From positions 1 through 58,506 of the forward strand of contig CAXMOP010000010.1 in NCBI GenBank assembly GCA_964195155.1: a stretch of DNA of 58,506 nt, given 5' to 3'. The notes under the pieces are model-generated. The model did not search any database and was not told the DNA's origin. It was given only the letters and a program-made list of their open reading frames with translations. This DNA comes from JACZST01 sp964195155. Lineage in GTDB: Bacteria; Actinomycetota; Acidimicrobiia; Spongiisociales; UBA5794. Position numbers and translations under genes: made by a program. Position 1 is the first letter of the stretch, and every line of letters begins with the position of its first letter. Below, in pieces: positions 39,960 through 48,819 of this stretch.

Positions 39960-41617
39960 TGCTCGCCAACGTGTTCACCAAGACCACCCAGGATTGGTGG
40001 AAGGGGATGACGATCGCGGTCGCCACCCTCGGCGCCTTCTTCCTCTTCGGGATGGCGGTCTACCGCGACATCGACCTGTCCATCTACGACCAGATGCCGG
40101 AGGCGCTGCGCACGATGTTTGGCATCCCCGCAGGCGCCGATGTCGCCAGCCTCGCCTACGGGGCGATCTATAGCTCCTACGGAGCACTGACCATCGCCGC
40201 GGTCGTGCTCGTCCTCGGCGCCGCGTCGATTGCGGGCGAGGAGCGCGAGGGCACCCTCGGCCTCTTGCTTGGAAACCCGAGGAGCCGCACATACGTGCTC
40301 GCCTCCAAGGCCGCCGCTCTGGTGCTGATCACCGTATTCGGAGCGCTCGTGCTGTGGGTCGTCGGGCGCATCACGCCAACGCTGCTCGGCACGGACATCA
40401 CGGGCATCCAGGTCGAGGCGCTGATCCTCCACATTGCGGTCAACGCCCTTTTCTACGGGTTCCTCGCCATGGCGATCGGCGCCTGGACCGGCAGTCGCGG
40501 GCTCGCCTCCGGGGTGACCGCAGGGGTCATGGCCCTCTCGTTCGTCGCGGTGGGATTGCTCCCACTCGTCGAGAGCCTGGAGTCGCTGGTCAAGGCATTC
40601 CCCTGGTACTACTACAACGGCAGCAACCCGACCCTCAACGGCGTCGACCGGGGTCACCTCGCCGTTCTGTTTGCCGGGATCGCGATCTTCGCCGCCGCCG
40701 CCGTGATCGGGGTCAACCGCCGCGACCTGAAGGGTCAAACCGTCGGGGTCACGATGATCGACCGGCTCCGCGCCAACCCGATGACGCAGAATGTCGCCGA
40801 TCGTCTCGCCGGCTCGGCGCGGGTCTCATCGATCTGGACCAAGACGATCTCCGAGCACCAAGCCCTGGTGTTCATAACGGCCTCGCTGATGTTCCTCGTT
40901 ATGGGCGTGATGATCGGACCCATGTACAACGCCCTCGACGAGGCGCTCATCAGCCTGACTGATTCCCTGCCGGAGTCGCTTCTGGCCTTGTTCGGAGGAG
41001 GAGACTTCGGCACGCCCGAGGGTTGGTACCAGCTCGAGACCTTCAGCCTTATGGCGCCGATCGCAACCATCGCGGTCGCTGCGATCATCGGCGGCCGTGC
41101 CGTGGCCGGGGAAGAGGCAAACCGCACGATGGGCCTGCTCCTCGCCAACCCCACCCGGCGCTCGACCGTCGTGTATCAGAAGACGATCGCGATGGTGCTC
41201 GCCGCCGCCACCGTCGGGTTCGCCCTGTTCGCTGGTGTTGTTGCCGGATCGCTGTTGGGAGGGCTCGGAATGAACGTCGGCAACATCGCCGCGGCCTGCC
41301 TGCTGGCGACGCTGATCGGGCTCGCGTTCGGCGCTCTCGCGCTGGCGCTCAGCGCCGGCACCGGCCGCGTCGCTGTCGCCATCTACGGGGCGGTCGCCGT
41401 CGCACTGGTCTTCTATCTCCTGAACGCCTTCATCCCGCTCAGCGCTCGCATCGCAGGCTGGGCCAGAGTGTCACCGTTCTATTACTACCTGGGCAGCGAC
41501 CCGCTCGCCAACGGTATGCACTGGGGCCACGGCGCCGTGCTCACGGTGTTGGCGGTGGTATTGATCGGCCTGTCCGTTGTCCTGTTCCAGCGCCGAGACC
41601 TCAGGCAGAGCGGCTGA
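39959..41617 (+). CDS. ABC-2 type permease, two fused membrane halves
   Basis: 552 aa with about twelve membrane segments in two similar halves of six. Each half has the same internal motif: IAGEEREGTLGLLLGNPRSR in the first and VAGEEANRTMGLLLANPTRR in the second, and each ends with FYYYLGSDP/WYYYNGSNP followed by a last helix and RRDL. Internal duplication is therefore clear. This is the exporter type annotated in actinobacteria as antibiotic or polyketide exporter permease; the cargo here is unknown. Its last 17 bp overlap the convergent adenine deaminase gene. Confidence 0.9.
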   Translation: MLANVFTKTTQDWWKGMTIAVATLGAFFLFGMAVYRDIDLSIYDQMPEALRTMFGIPAGADVASLAYGAIYSSYGALTIAAVVLVLGAASIAGEEREGTLGLLLGNPRSRTYVLASKAAALVLITVFGALVLWVVGRITPTLLGTDITGIQVEALILHIAVNALFYGFLAMAIGAWTGSRGLASGVTAGVMALSFVAVGLLPLVESLESLVKAFPWYYYNGSNPTLNGVDRGHLAVLFAGIAIFAAAAVIGVNRRDLKGQTVGVTMIDRLRANPMTQNVADRLAGSARVSSIWTKTISEHQALVFITASLMFLVMGVMIGPMYNALDEALISLTDSLPESLLALFGGGDFGTPEGWYQLETFSLMAPIATIAVAAIIGGRAVAGEEANRTMGLLLANPTRRSTVVYQKTIAMVLAAATVGFALFAGVVAGSLLGGLGMNVGNIAAACLLATLIGLAFGALALALSAGTGRVAVAIYGAVAVALVFYLLNAFIPLSARIAGWARVSPFYYYLGSDPLANGMHWGHGAVLTVLAVVLIGLSVVLFQRRDLRQSG

Positions 41618-42617
41618 CCAACTCGTCGACCGCGGCGATATAGGTCGCTTGCTCGTCATCGGTGAGCCAGCTGATCGTGAAGGCGTTGCGGACGAGCCGG
41701 ACGATCTCGTCGTTGGAGAGGCCGGCCCCTTGCTGGACCGTGGCCAGATTCTCGGCCATGTATCCGGGGAAGTAGGCTGGATCGTCGGAGTTGATCGTGA
41801 CCAGCATCCCCTTATCGAGCATGGTCTTGATCTCGGCTGACTTGGTGCCGTTGGTGACGTAGCTGTTGGAAATCGGGCACGCGGTCAGCCCGATGCCCCG
41901 GCTCAGGATCTCCTTGACGAGGGCGTCGTCCTCCAGGCAGTTGACGCCGTGATCGATGCGCTCGACGCCGATGTCGTCGAGGCACTGCCAGATGTGCGCG
42001 ACCGAGTCGTCTTGGTCGACGTCACAGTGCATGGTCAGCCGGTATCCCTGGGACCTGGCGTCTGTAAAGACGTCGCGGAACTTGATCGGCGGGTTGTCCC
42101 GCTCGTCTGAGTCGAGCCCCACTCCCACGATCCACTCGCGATACTCGCTCGCCTGGTCGAGGGTTTCGGCAGCCGACTCGGCGGTCATGTCCCGGAGAAA
42201 GCACATGATGAGTTGAGACCGTATCCCGAACTGTTCCTCGGCAGTCTGCTGAGCACGGCGCAAACCGGAGATGACCGTGCCGAAGTCAATGCCCCGTGAG
42301 GTGTGGGCTTGCGGGTCGAAAAACATCTCGACATAGACGACGTTCTGGGCGGCCACGCGGCGGAAGTACGCCATCGCGAGGTCGAAGAAGTCGTCCTCGG
42401 TGAGCAGCACGCTCATACCCTCGTAGTACTGAGCGAGAAACGACGGCAGATCGTCGAAGTCATAGGCGGCCCGCATCTCCTCGACCGATGCGTACGGCAG
42501 GTCGACGCCGTTGCGGGCGGCAAGCTCGAACTTCAGCTCGGGCTCGAGCGTTCCTTCGATGTGGAGGTGGAGCTCTGCCTTCGGGAGCGAGCCGATGAAG
42601 TCGGTGAGGTCGTTCAC
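41601..42617 (-). CDS. Adenine deaminase (adenosine-deaminase-like family)
   Basis: 338 aa from GTG 42617. The metal site is LPKAELHLHIEGTLEPE, followed by RLTMHCDVDQDD, ERIDHGVNCL and TINSDDPAYF. The E-G-T-L form after the HxH motif and the YYEGMSVLLTEDDFFDL segment match the adenine deaminase branch rather than true adenosine deaminase, though automatic annotation often gives the latter. It converts adenine to hypoxanthine for purine salvage. An in-frame ATG at 42704 adds 29 residues that coincide with the divergent lipoprotein promoter. Its 3' end overlaps the permease gene. Confidence 0.85.
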   Translation of the reverse strand: MNDLTDFIGSLPKAELHLHIEGTLEPELKFELAARNGVDLPYASVEEMRAAYDFDDLPSFLAQYYEGMSVLLTEDDFFDLAMAYFRRVAAQNVVYVEMFFDPQAHTSRGIDFGTVISGLRRAQQTAEEQFGIRSQLIMCFLRDMTAESAAETLDQASEYREWIVGVGLDSDERDNPPIKFRDVFTDARSQGYRLTMHCDVDQDDSVAHIWQCLDDIGVERIDHGVNCLEDDALVKEILSRGIGLTACPISNSYVTNGTKSAEIKTMLDKGMLVTINSDDPAYFPGYMAENLATVQQGAGLSNDEIVRLVRNAFTISWLTDDEQATYIAAVDELVSRSA

Positions 42618-42703
42618 ACGCAGATGTTGACAGAACGATGAGAGTTCTGATGGCTCCGACAATACGCTGCTATTCTCGGAGCCGATTGGTAGGGGGGATA
42701 CCA

Positions 42704-43195
42704 ATGATGACCGGCCGACATTCCATCGCGATTTCCGTGGTCATTGCCATCATCCTCGCGTCGTGTGGCGGCGGGGGCGCTAACGAAACCAGTACCGATC
42801 AGGGGAATGCCGGCGGAGACCAGCAGAACGAGACATCCGCCGCTGAGCTCGTCGTGTGTGAGCAACCGCCTCCGACCGAGATCACACTGGGCACCCCGGT
42901 CGCCGGAGATGTTCCGGGTTTCGATCAGTGCTTCACGGTCGAGGTGCCGGATGGCGCAAGCACGCTCGCCGTCGAGCTCACCGGTCTAACCGCCCCGCTC
43001 AATCTGCGGGTCGGATACGCCACGGTCGACACGGTGCAGTTCCACATCGGCGACTTCTGGCAGTCCTCGGAGGACGGCACTGCCGACGAGCTGATCGTCA
43101 TCGAGAGCCCACAGGCCGGGATCTACTACGTCAACGTGGCGGTGGCGACCGTCCGGGACATGTCGCCGTTCACACTGACGGTGACTGCCTCGTAG
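42704..43195 (+). CDS. Secreted lipoprotein with pre-peptidase-like beta domain
   Basis: 163 aa from ATG 42704, with a strong GGGGGG ribosome site about 9 bp upstream. The signal peptide ends at a lipobox LASC (Cys near residue 21), followed by a Gly/Thr/Gln-rich linker. The rest is a beta-sandwich resembling PPC domains (FTVEVPDGASTLAVELTGL, then GIYYVNVAVATVRDMSPFTLTV). It is probably tethered on the outer face of the membrane. No partner is evident. Its last 26 bp overlap the tail of the convergent TetR gene. Confidence 0.82.
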   Translation: MMTGRHSIAISVVIAIILASCGGGGANETSTDQGNAGGDQQNETSAAELVVCEQPPPTEITLGTPVAGDVPGFDQCFTVEVPDGASTLAVELTGLTAPLNLRVGYATVDTVQFHIGDFWQSSEDGTADELIVIESPQAGIYYVNVAVATVRDMSPFTLTVTAS

Positions 43196-43793
43196 CCCAC
43201 GACCGGACGAGCTCGCGCAACCCGTTCATCATGCTCGAGGCTGCCGGCGGGTCTCGACGGTGGGTGAGATTCACACCGACGATCGCCGCCAGCAGCGACT
43301 CCCCGCGCATCGCGTTGGCGCTCGGATCGGTGCCGTCAACCCCGTTCGAGCGCTCGAGGGCGTTGCTGAGTCCGTTCCCGATGTCGTGCAGGTACCGATC
43401 GGTCATCTCACGGCTGGTGGGATCGGCAAGATCGTTGATGATAAGACAGCCGGACGGCATTGCGCCGTCAAGCTGAATCGCCTCTAACCGGTCGAGGTAC
43501 TCCACGATGTCCTCGATGCCGGCGGTGCCGTCGCTCAGTGGTGAGAAGAGGTGGCGCTCCCCCCCGCTGACATACTCGTCGGCAGCCCGGTCGTAGAGGC
43601 CACGCTTCCCGCCAAAGCTGTTGTAGATCGTCGACCGGTCAACGCCGGTCGCACGTTCGAGCTCGGCGAGAGTCGTGCCTTCGTAGCCGTGGGACCAAAA
43701 AGCGATGAGGGCGCCGGCGACAACGTCTCCCTCGTCAAACCGCGGTGGGCGGCCGCGTTGTGGCCGGTCCGTCTTTTGCACCATGGGATGCAT
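43170..43793 (-). CDS. TetR-family transcriptional regulator
   Basis: 207 aa from ATG 43793 (ATG 43784 is also possible). After a basic N-terminus (KTDRPQRGRPPRF) the helix-turn-helix covers ALIAFWSHGYEGTTLAELER, then ATGVDRSTIYNSFGGKRGLY. The remaining 140 residues are the ligand domain. It is divergent from the haloalkane dehalogenase gene, 51 bp apart, across the palindrome TGCACGGTGCA, so it is the likely local repressor. Its 3' end overlaps the lipoprotein gene. Confidence 0.9.
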   Translation of the reverse strand: MHPMVQKTDRPQRGRPPRFDEGDVVAGALIAFWSHGYEGTTLAELERATGVDRSTIYNSFGGKRGLYDRAADEYVSGGERHLFSPLSDGTAGIEDIVEYLDRLEAIQLDGAMPSGCLIINDLADPTSREMTDRYLHDIGNGLSNALERSNGVDGTDPSANAMRGESLLAAIVGVNLTHRRDPPAASSMMNGLRELVRSWATRQSPSV

Positions 43794-43815
43794 AATACGT
43801 CGGATACTTCTACAC

Positions 43816-43826
43816 TGCACGGTGCA
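43816..43826. promoter_or_regulatory. Palindromic operator candidate before the dehalogenase gene
   Basis: TGCAC-G-GTGCA, a perfect 11-bp palindrome in the 51-bp gap between the divergent TetR and dhaA genes and 19 bp before the dhaA start. The AGGAGG ribosome site follows it directly. Confidence 0.5.
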
Positions 43827-43844
43827 ATACCACAGGAGGAAACC

Positions 43845-44732
43845 GTGCCAATCTCGTCAGACTTCCCGTTTGAGTCGCAGTACGTCGACGTCCAAGGATC
43901 GAGGATGCATTACGTCGAGACCGGCGAGGGCACGCCGATCCTTTTCCTCCATGGCAATCCAACCTGGAGCTACCTGTGGCGCAACGTGCTCCCGTACGCT
44001 GCGGAAAACGGACGCGCCATCGCCGTTGACCTCATCGGCATGGGAAAGTCCGACAAACCCGACATCGACTACCGCTTCTTCGACCACCTCAACTATGTGG
44101 AGGGATTCATCAATGCGCTCGATCTCCACGACCTCGTGCTCGTTCTGCACGACTGGGGAGCAGGCCTCGGCATCTCGTACGCGCGCCGCCACCCGGGAAA
44201 CGTCATCGGAATCGCCGCCATGGAAGGCGTCATTCGGCCGAGTCGATGGTCCGACGCCAACGTTATCCAGAGGGCGCTGTTCCGGCGGATGCGTCACCCG
44301 GTCAAGGGCAACCGGATGAACATGGACAAGAACTTTTTCGTGGAACGCGTGATCCCGATGATGACCGATCGCAAGCTCTCCAAAGAAGAGCGCGATGCCT
44401 ACCGGGCGCCCTACGACACCCGGGAGAGCCGGAAGCCGGTAGCGGTTTGGCCGCGGGAGGTTGCCTTCGACGGCGACCCGCCCGATGTCAATGCCGAGAT
44501 CGCGGCGAACTACGAGTGGTACAAGACCGTAGATGTCCCGAAGCTCTTCCTGCACGCGACGCCGGGGATCATATTCAAGAAGCCCGCGGTCGAAGAGCTC
44601 GAGCGAGAGGTCGATGACCTCGAGACGCGCTTGGTCGGCAAGGGAAAGCACTACCTCCCGGAGGATCAGCCCGACGAGATCGGCCGAGCGCTCAATGATT
44701 GGTTGCCGGCCGTCGTCAAGTCCGTCGTCTGA
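43845..44732 (+). CDS. dhaA: Haloalkane dehalogenase
   Basis: 295 aa from GTG 43845, with AGGAGG 6 bp upstream. The catalytic pentad of the DhaA type can be placed: N38 in HGNPTW, nucleophile D103 and W104 in LHDWGAG, acid E127 in AAMEGV, and H269 in GKGKHYLPED. Strands and cap match haloalkane dehalogenases in order and length (DhaA has 293 residues). It hydrolyses carbon-halogen bonds of haloalkanes to alcohols in the cytoplasm, but natural substrates of such enzymes are often unknown. The divergent TetR gene suggests inducible expression. Confidence 0.93.
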   Translation: MPISSDFPFESQYVDVQGSRMHYVETGEGTPILFLHGNPTWSYLWRNVLPYAAENGRAIAVDLIGMGKSDKPDIDYRFFDHLNYVEGFINALDLHDLVLVLHDWGAGLGISYARRHPGNVIGIAAMEGVIRPSRWSDANVIQRALFRRMRHPVKGNRMNMDKNFFVERVIPMMTDRKLSKEERDAYRAPYDTRESRKPVAVWPREVAFDGDPPDVNAEIAANYEWYKTVDVPKLFLHATPGIIFKKPAVEELEREVDDLETRLVGKGKHYLPEDQPDEIGRALNDWLPAVVKSVV

Positions 44733-44742
44733 CCATCGGCCC

Positions 44743-45150
44743 TCAACTGCTGCCGGCGATTCGATCCACGTCGACGACCACCGTCACCCGAACCATCCCG
44801 TGCTCGAGCCACGGATACTTGTCGCGCTCGAGGTACTTTCGGGCAAGCTCGTCGATGACCGCCACGCCATCCGACGTGCGCATCTCGACGACACGGCCCT
44901 GAATCGACCAGTTCTCATACGGTTTGTCGAACGGACTGATCGAGACGGCAACCCGGGGATCCCGATGCAGGTTCCTCCACTTGCGTCGGCCCTCGGCGGT
45001 GTTGAAGACGATCTGATCCCCGTCACGCATGATCCACATCGCCGAAGCCTGCGGCGCACCGTCCGGATCCACCGTGGTGAGGTGGGCATAGCTCTTGGCG
45101 TCAATGACGGCCCTCAGATCATCCGGAAGTGGAATCCCCATCGTGATCAC
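44743..45150 (-). CDS. PPOX-class F420-dependent family protein
   Basis: 135 aa, a split-barrel of the pyridoxamine-phosphate-oxidase superfamily: YAHLTTVDPDGAPQASAMWI, FNTAEGRRKWRNLHRDPRVA and VSISPFDKPYENWSIQGRVV. Actinobacterial proteins of this form bind F420 or heme/FMN; cofactor and substrate are not evident. The start ATG at 45150 overlaps the end of the 2-oxoacid dehydrogenase gene by 4 bp, so it is the last gene of that transcript. Confidence 0.85.
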   Translation of the reverse strand: MITMGIPLPDDLRAVIDAKSYAHLTTVDPDGAPQASAMWIMRDGDQIVFNTAEGRRKWRNLHRDPRVAVSISPFDKPYENWSIQGRVVEMRTSDGVAVIDELARKYLERDKYPWLEHGMVRVTVVVDVDRIAGSS

Positions 45151-47258
45151 CCCTCGATCGTCTGTCGGATCTCAGACAGGACCATGTCGGCGTCGATCAG
45201 CGCGTGCTTCTCGATGGCAAACTGGGGCCAGGGCGCATCCGTCGCGGCGAATCGGCGAACCGGCGCCTCGAGGTCGTATCCCGCCACTTCGGCGATGGTC
45301 GCGGTTACTTCGGCGCCTACCCCGCCGGTGCGTTGTGGTTCCTGGACGAACAGCATCCGGCCCGTCTTGCGAACGCTGTCGACCACCCCGTCGACGTCCC
45401 ACGGGTAGATCGTGCGCAAGTCGATCACCTCCACATCGGTGCCGTCCGTGGCAGCAGCCGCTTCTGCCGCCATCAGTGACACCGGCACCATCCCGCCGTA
45501 GGTGACCAGGGTGAGATCACTCCCCTCCCGGCGCACCTTTGCCTTGCCGATCGCCACCTCGTAGCGACCGGTGGGCACCTCCTCCTTGCCCGCCCGGTAC
45601 AGGACCTTCGGCTCGAGGAAGATCACCGGATCGTCCCCCGCCAGCGCCGAAGCGAGCAGGCCCTTGGCGTCGTAGGGCGTCGACGGGACCACCACCACGA
45701 CTCCCGGCACGTGCATGAAGTACGCCTCCGGGCTGTCACAGTGGTGCTCGTGGGCGCCAATTCCGGCACCGTTCGGGCTCCGTACCACCACCGGCACCCC
45801 GGCGTTGCCCCGCGTGCGGAACCGGATCCGGCCCAGGTGGCTTGCGATCTGGTCGAACGCCGGGTAGATGAACCCGTCGAACTGGACCTCGGCGATGGCG
45901 CGGCTCCCGGAGATGCCCATGCCGATGGCGGTACCAATGATGCCCGATTCGTTCAACGGTGTGTCGATCACCCGCTCTTCGCCGAACTTGGCTTGCAGAC
46001 CTTCGGTGATCCGGAACACGCCGCCGGCGACGCCAACATCCTCACCGAGCAGGATCATCGAGGGATCATCCCCCATGGCCTCATGGAGCGCGGCGTTGAT
46101 CGCATCGGCCATCGTCCACAACTCGGTTGGGCCCTCAGGCGCTGACTGCTGCGCGTCGGGCCACAGCTCCTTGGAGGTGAACTCGGTCTCCGGCTCGCCG
46201 GCAGCCCGCTCGATGCGGTTGAGCTGCTCGACGAGTAGCTCCGGAACCCTGGCGTATGCATGCCGCACGATGTCGTCCCTGCCGGGTAGCTCGATCGCCT
46301 CGACATTCGCCAGCGCCTGGTCAAACTCGGTTGCCGCGACCGCAGAGAGCGCATCATCCTTGTCCTCGTTCCAGAGATTGCGATTCTCGAGAAAGGACCG
46401 CATCCTGCTCAGTGGGTCGTACGGCCGAAAGGACTCCTCTTCGTCTTTGGTCCGGTACAGGTGGGGATCGTCCGCAGTGGCGTGCGGTCCGAAGCGGTAG
46501 CACACCCCCTCGATCAGGGTGGGCCCTTCCCCGGCGGCGGCCCGGTCGATCGCTTGCTTCGTTGCGACGTACACGGCGAGGGGATCCATGCCGTCGACCC
46601 GGACGCCGGGCATTCCGTAGGCGGTCGCCTTCTGGGCGATGGTTTCCGACGCGGTCTGCTTCTCGTACGGCACCGAGATGGCATAGAAGTTGTTGGCGAT
46701 CAGAAAGACGGTCGGCGCCTTCCATACCCCGGCAAAATTCAGGCCGGAGTGGAAGTCGTTCTCGGACGTCCCACCGTCGCCGAGGTAGGCGACCGTGACG
46801 ACGTCCTCGCCGCGCTGCCGGGCGGCGTAGGCATGGCCGACGGCGTGGGGCAGGTGACTCCCGATCGGGACCGTGATCACCATCTGGTTGAAGGCGTCCT
46901 GGTCCCACCCGGCATTCGGCAACCCGCGCCAGTACGACAGGATGACTTCGAGCGGCATGCCCCTTGCGATCTGTACCCCGTGCTCGCGGTAGCCGGGATA
47001 AACGAAATCGTTTTCGCGCATCGCCAATGCCGATCCGACCTGGACCGCTTCATGGCCCTCGAGGATGGCGAAGGTCCCGAGCCGTCCCTGGCGTTGGGCG
47101 GTTGTAGCGCGCCGATCGAACACCCGGGAGCGGACCATCAACTCGTACATGGCGACCAGATCGTCGTCGCTGAGGGCCGGTTCTTCACCGACGACGAGAC
47201 CGTCCTTGTCGAGGACGCGGAGAAACGACGGGTCGTCGAGGAGCGAAGGATCCATCAC
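45147..47258 (-). CDS. 2-oxoacid dehydrogenase E1, fused alpha and beta subunits
   Basis: 703 aa. Residues about 1-375 are E1-alpha: LEGHEAVQVG, GSHLPHAVGHAYAARQRGED and the thiamine-diphosphate motif GDGGTSENDFHSG ending in IANN. Residues about 385-703 are E1-beta: LLGEDVGVAGGVFRITEGLQ, AIAEVQFDGFIYPAFDQI and PYDAKGLLASAL. Separate subunits are usual in branched-chain and pyruvate complexes; here they form one chain. It should decarboxylate a 2-oxoacid and acylate an E2 lipoyl domain, but no E2 or E3 gene is in the window. It overlaps the hisC-like gene upstream and the PPOX gene downstream by 4 bp each. Confidence 0.92.
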   Translation of the reverse strand: MMDPSLLDDPSFLRVLDKDGLVVGEEPALSDDDLVAMYELMVRSRVFDRRATTAQRQGRLGTFAILEGHEAVQVGSALAMRENDFVYPGYREHGVQIARGMPLEVILSYWRGLPNAGWDQDAFNQMVITVPIGSHLPHAVGHAYAARQRGEDVVTVAYLGDGGTSENDFHSGLNFAGVWKAPTVFLIANNFYAISVPYEKQTASETIAQKATAYGMPGVRVDGMDPLAVYVATKQAIDRAAAGEGPTLIEGVCYRFGPHATADDPHLYRTKDEEESFRPYDPLSRMRSFLENRNLWNEDKDDALSAVAATEFDQALANVEAIELPGRDDIVRHAYARVPELLVEQLNRIERAAGEPETEFTSKELWPDAQQSAPEGPTELWTMADAINAALHEAMGDDPSMILLGEDVGVAGGVFRITEGLQAKFGEERVIDTPLNESGIIGTAIGMGISGSRAIAEVQFDGFIYPAFDQIASHLGRIRFRTRGNAGVPVVVRSPNGAGIGAHEHHCDSPEAYFMHVPGVVVVVPSTPYDAKGLLASALAGDDPVIFLEPKVLYRAGKEEVPTGRYEVAIGKAKVRREGSDLTLVTYGGMVPVSLMAAEAAAATDGTDVEVIDLRTIYPWDVDGVVDSVRKTGRMLFVQEPQRTGGVGAEVTATIAEVAGYDLEAPVRRFAATDAPWPQFAIEKHALIDADMVLSEIRQTIEG

Positions 47259-48334
47259 GTCGTCACTCCGACGTCGTCGAGCGCCTTGAGGAAGCGGCGG
47301 TTGTCATCATCGGTCCCGACCGTCACCCTGATGATCGAGCCCATCGGGCGAACGATCACGCCTTCCTTGAGCAGAAGGTCCGCGAACTCCTTGGAATCGT
47401 CGGCGACTCGCATCGCGATGAAGTTGGCCTGGCTCGGTGCGTACTCGATGCCGCGCTCGGCCAGACCGCTCTCGAGCAGTACGCGGCCGGCGGTGTTGGC
47501 TTCGGCGTGCTCTGCCAGGCGATCGTCATGGGCGAGGGATTCGAGCGCCGCAATCTGAGCGATCGTGTTCGCCGAAAACGGTGGCTGGGTCCTTCTCAGG
47601 CTGGCGATGGTGTCTGAAGTGCCGATGGCGTACCCGATGCGGAGCCCGGCGAGGCCGTAGACCTTGGAGAAGGTCCTGGTCACGATCACGTTGTCCCGCT
47701 CGGCGGCGATTGGTAGCGCCGATTGGTAGTCCGGTGCGGTCACGTAATGGTGATACGCCTCGTCGACGACGACCAGCACCTCTGAAGGAACAGCCTCGAT
47801 GAACGCGAGAATGTCGGCGCCCGATCGATAGGTGCCGGTCGGGTTGTTCGGATTGCACACGTACACGACGGTGGTGTCGTCCTGGATAGCATCGAGCATC
47901 GCCGCGAGATCGAGACGCGAGCGGCTGTCGAGCGACACCTCAACGGGTTTGGCACCGGACACCAGGGTGGCGATCGGGTACATGACGAACGACGGGCTGG
48001 CGTACACGGCACTGGTCCCCGGACCGCCGGTCGACAGCGCAACGCAACCGAGAAGCTGCGTCGATCCGGCGCCAAGCCACACCTGGTCGGTGGCGACTCC
48101 ATGGCGCTCGGCAAGGGCACCGACCAGGTAGTAGCCGCTGTCTTCCGGGTAACGGTTGACATCAGCGGCCGCAGCAGCGATCGCGGCAACAACCTCGGGG
48201 AACGGCTCGGTCGGGCATTCGTTGGAGGCCAGCTTGCAAATGTCGAGGATGCCGAGCTCCCGGGAAACCTCGTCGATTGGTTTGCCGGGGACATAGGTCG
48301 GGATCGCTTCCAGGTCGGTCCTAAAGGTGGGCAA
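47255..48334 (-). CDS. hisC: Histidinol-phosphate/aromatic aminotransferase
   Basis: 359 aa, a class I/II PLP enzyme: ICKLASNECPTEPFP near the N-terminus, VVYVCNPNNPTG, VVDEAYHHY with the PLP Asp-Tyr pair, and the lysine site TRTFSKVYGLAGLRIGY. HisC and the aromatic aminotransferase Pat are hard to tell apart by sequence. Because it overlaps the fused E1 gene rather than his genes, a role in amino-acid breakdown is at least as likely as histidine synthesis. The symbol is therefore tentative. It is first in its transcript. Confidence 0.85.
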   Translation of the reverse strand: MPTFRTDLEAIPTYVPGKPIDEVSRELGILDICKLASNECPTEPFPEVVAAIAAAAADVNRYPEDSGYYLVGALAERHGVATDQVWLGAGSTQLLGCVALSTGGPGTSAVYASPSFVMYPIATLVSGAKPVEVSLDSRSRLDLAAMLDAIQDDTTVVYVCNPNNPTGTYRSGADILAFIEAVPSEVLVVVDEAYHHYVTAPDYQSALPIAAERDNVIVTRTFSKVYGLAGLRIGYAIGTSDTIASLRRTQPPFSANTIAQIAALESLAHDDRLAEHAEANTAGRVLLESGLAERGIEYAPSQANFIAMRVADDSKEFADLLLKEGVIVRPMGSIIRVTVGTDDDNRRFLKALDDVGVTT

Positions 48335-48819
48335 GTACGCGGCTCCTTACGATCTCGGCACGGGCCAAGGGTACCTGTTGCCCAATCGTCGTTCTCAGCA
48401 GTTCCTGTGAAGTGCCACCTCTGCGCTGTGGCTTGGATGGGGGTCAAAGCGTGGTGCAGCGGCCCTTTCTATTGCTCCCCCCTCAGGGTGTCGCATTTCG
48501 CGACAGAGCGACGATCGGGTTCTCACCGTCACAGCCTTCTCTTTGCTCCCCCCTCAGTGGGGAGTCCCGCCGCCAGGCGGGGAGGGGGGTCAAGTCGTGG
48601 TCGCGAATGCGCCTTGACCCCCTCCGCCTCGCTGCGCTCGGCACCTCCCCCTGAGGGGGAGGCAAGGAAGCAGCCCCGCCGGGCAAGCGTCGCACCCCCG
48701 CGCGACCGTTCATCCTGAGGGGGAGGCAAAGAGGTCGCGCCTCGCTTCGCTCGGCACCTCTCCCGAGAGGCGAAGAAGCGCGAGTCCCCTGCGGGGGCTG
48801 CGGGTTGCGGGAGTGGTTG
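48335..48819. repeat. 485-bp gene-free block of nested inverted repeats
   Basis: No credible gene. TTGCTCCCCCCTCAG occurs at 48472-48486 and 48543-48557, and the near-complement CTGAGGGGGAGGCAA at 48651-48665 and 48715-48729. Between them GGAGGGGGGTCAAG (48581-48594) pairs with CTTGACCCCCTCC (48613-48625). A further pair repeats the pattern CCTCGCTxCGCTCGGCACCTC twice. It separates the hisC and LCP genes, both on the minus strand. Confidence 0.8.

Noticed and set aside
48335..48819. Small proteins in the repeat block before the LCP gene
   Set aside because: Open frames here consist of repeat-derived Arg/Pro/Ser-rich sequence on both strands.
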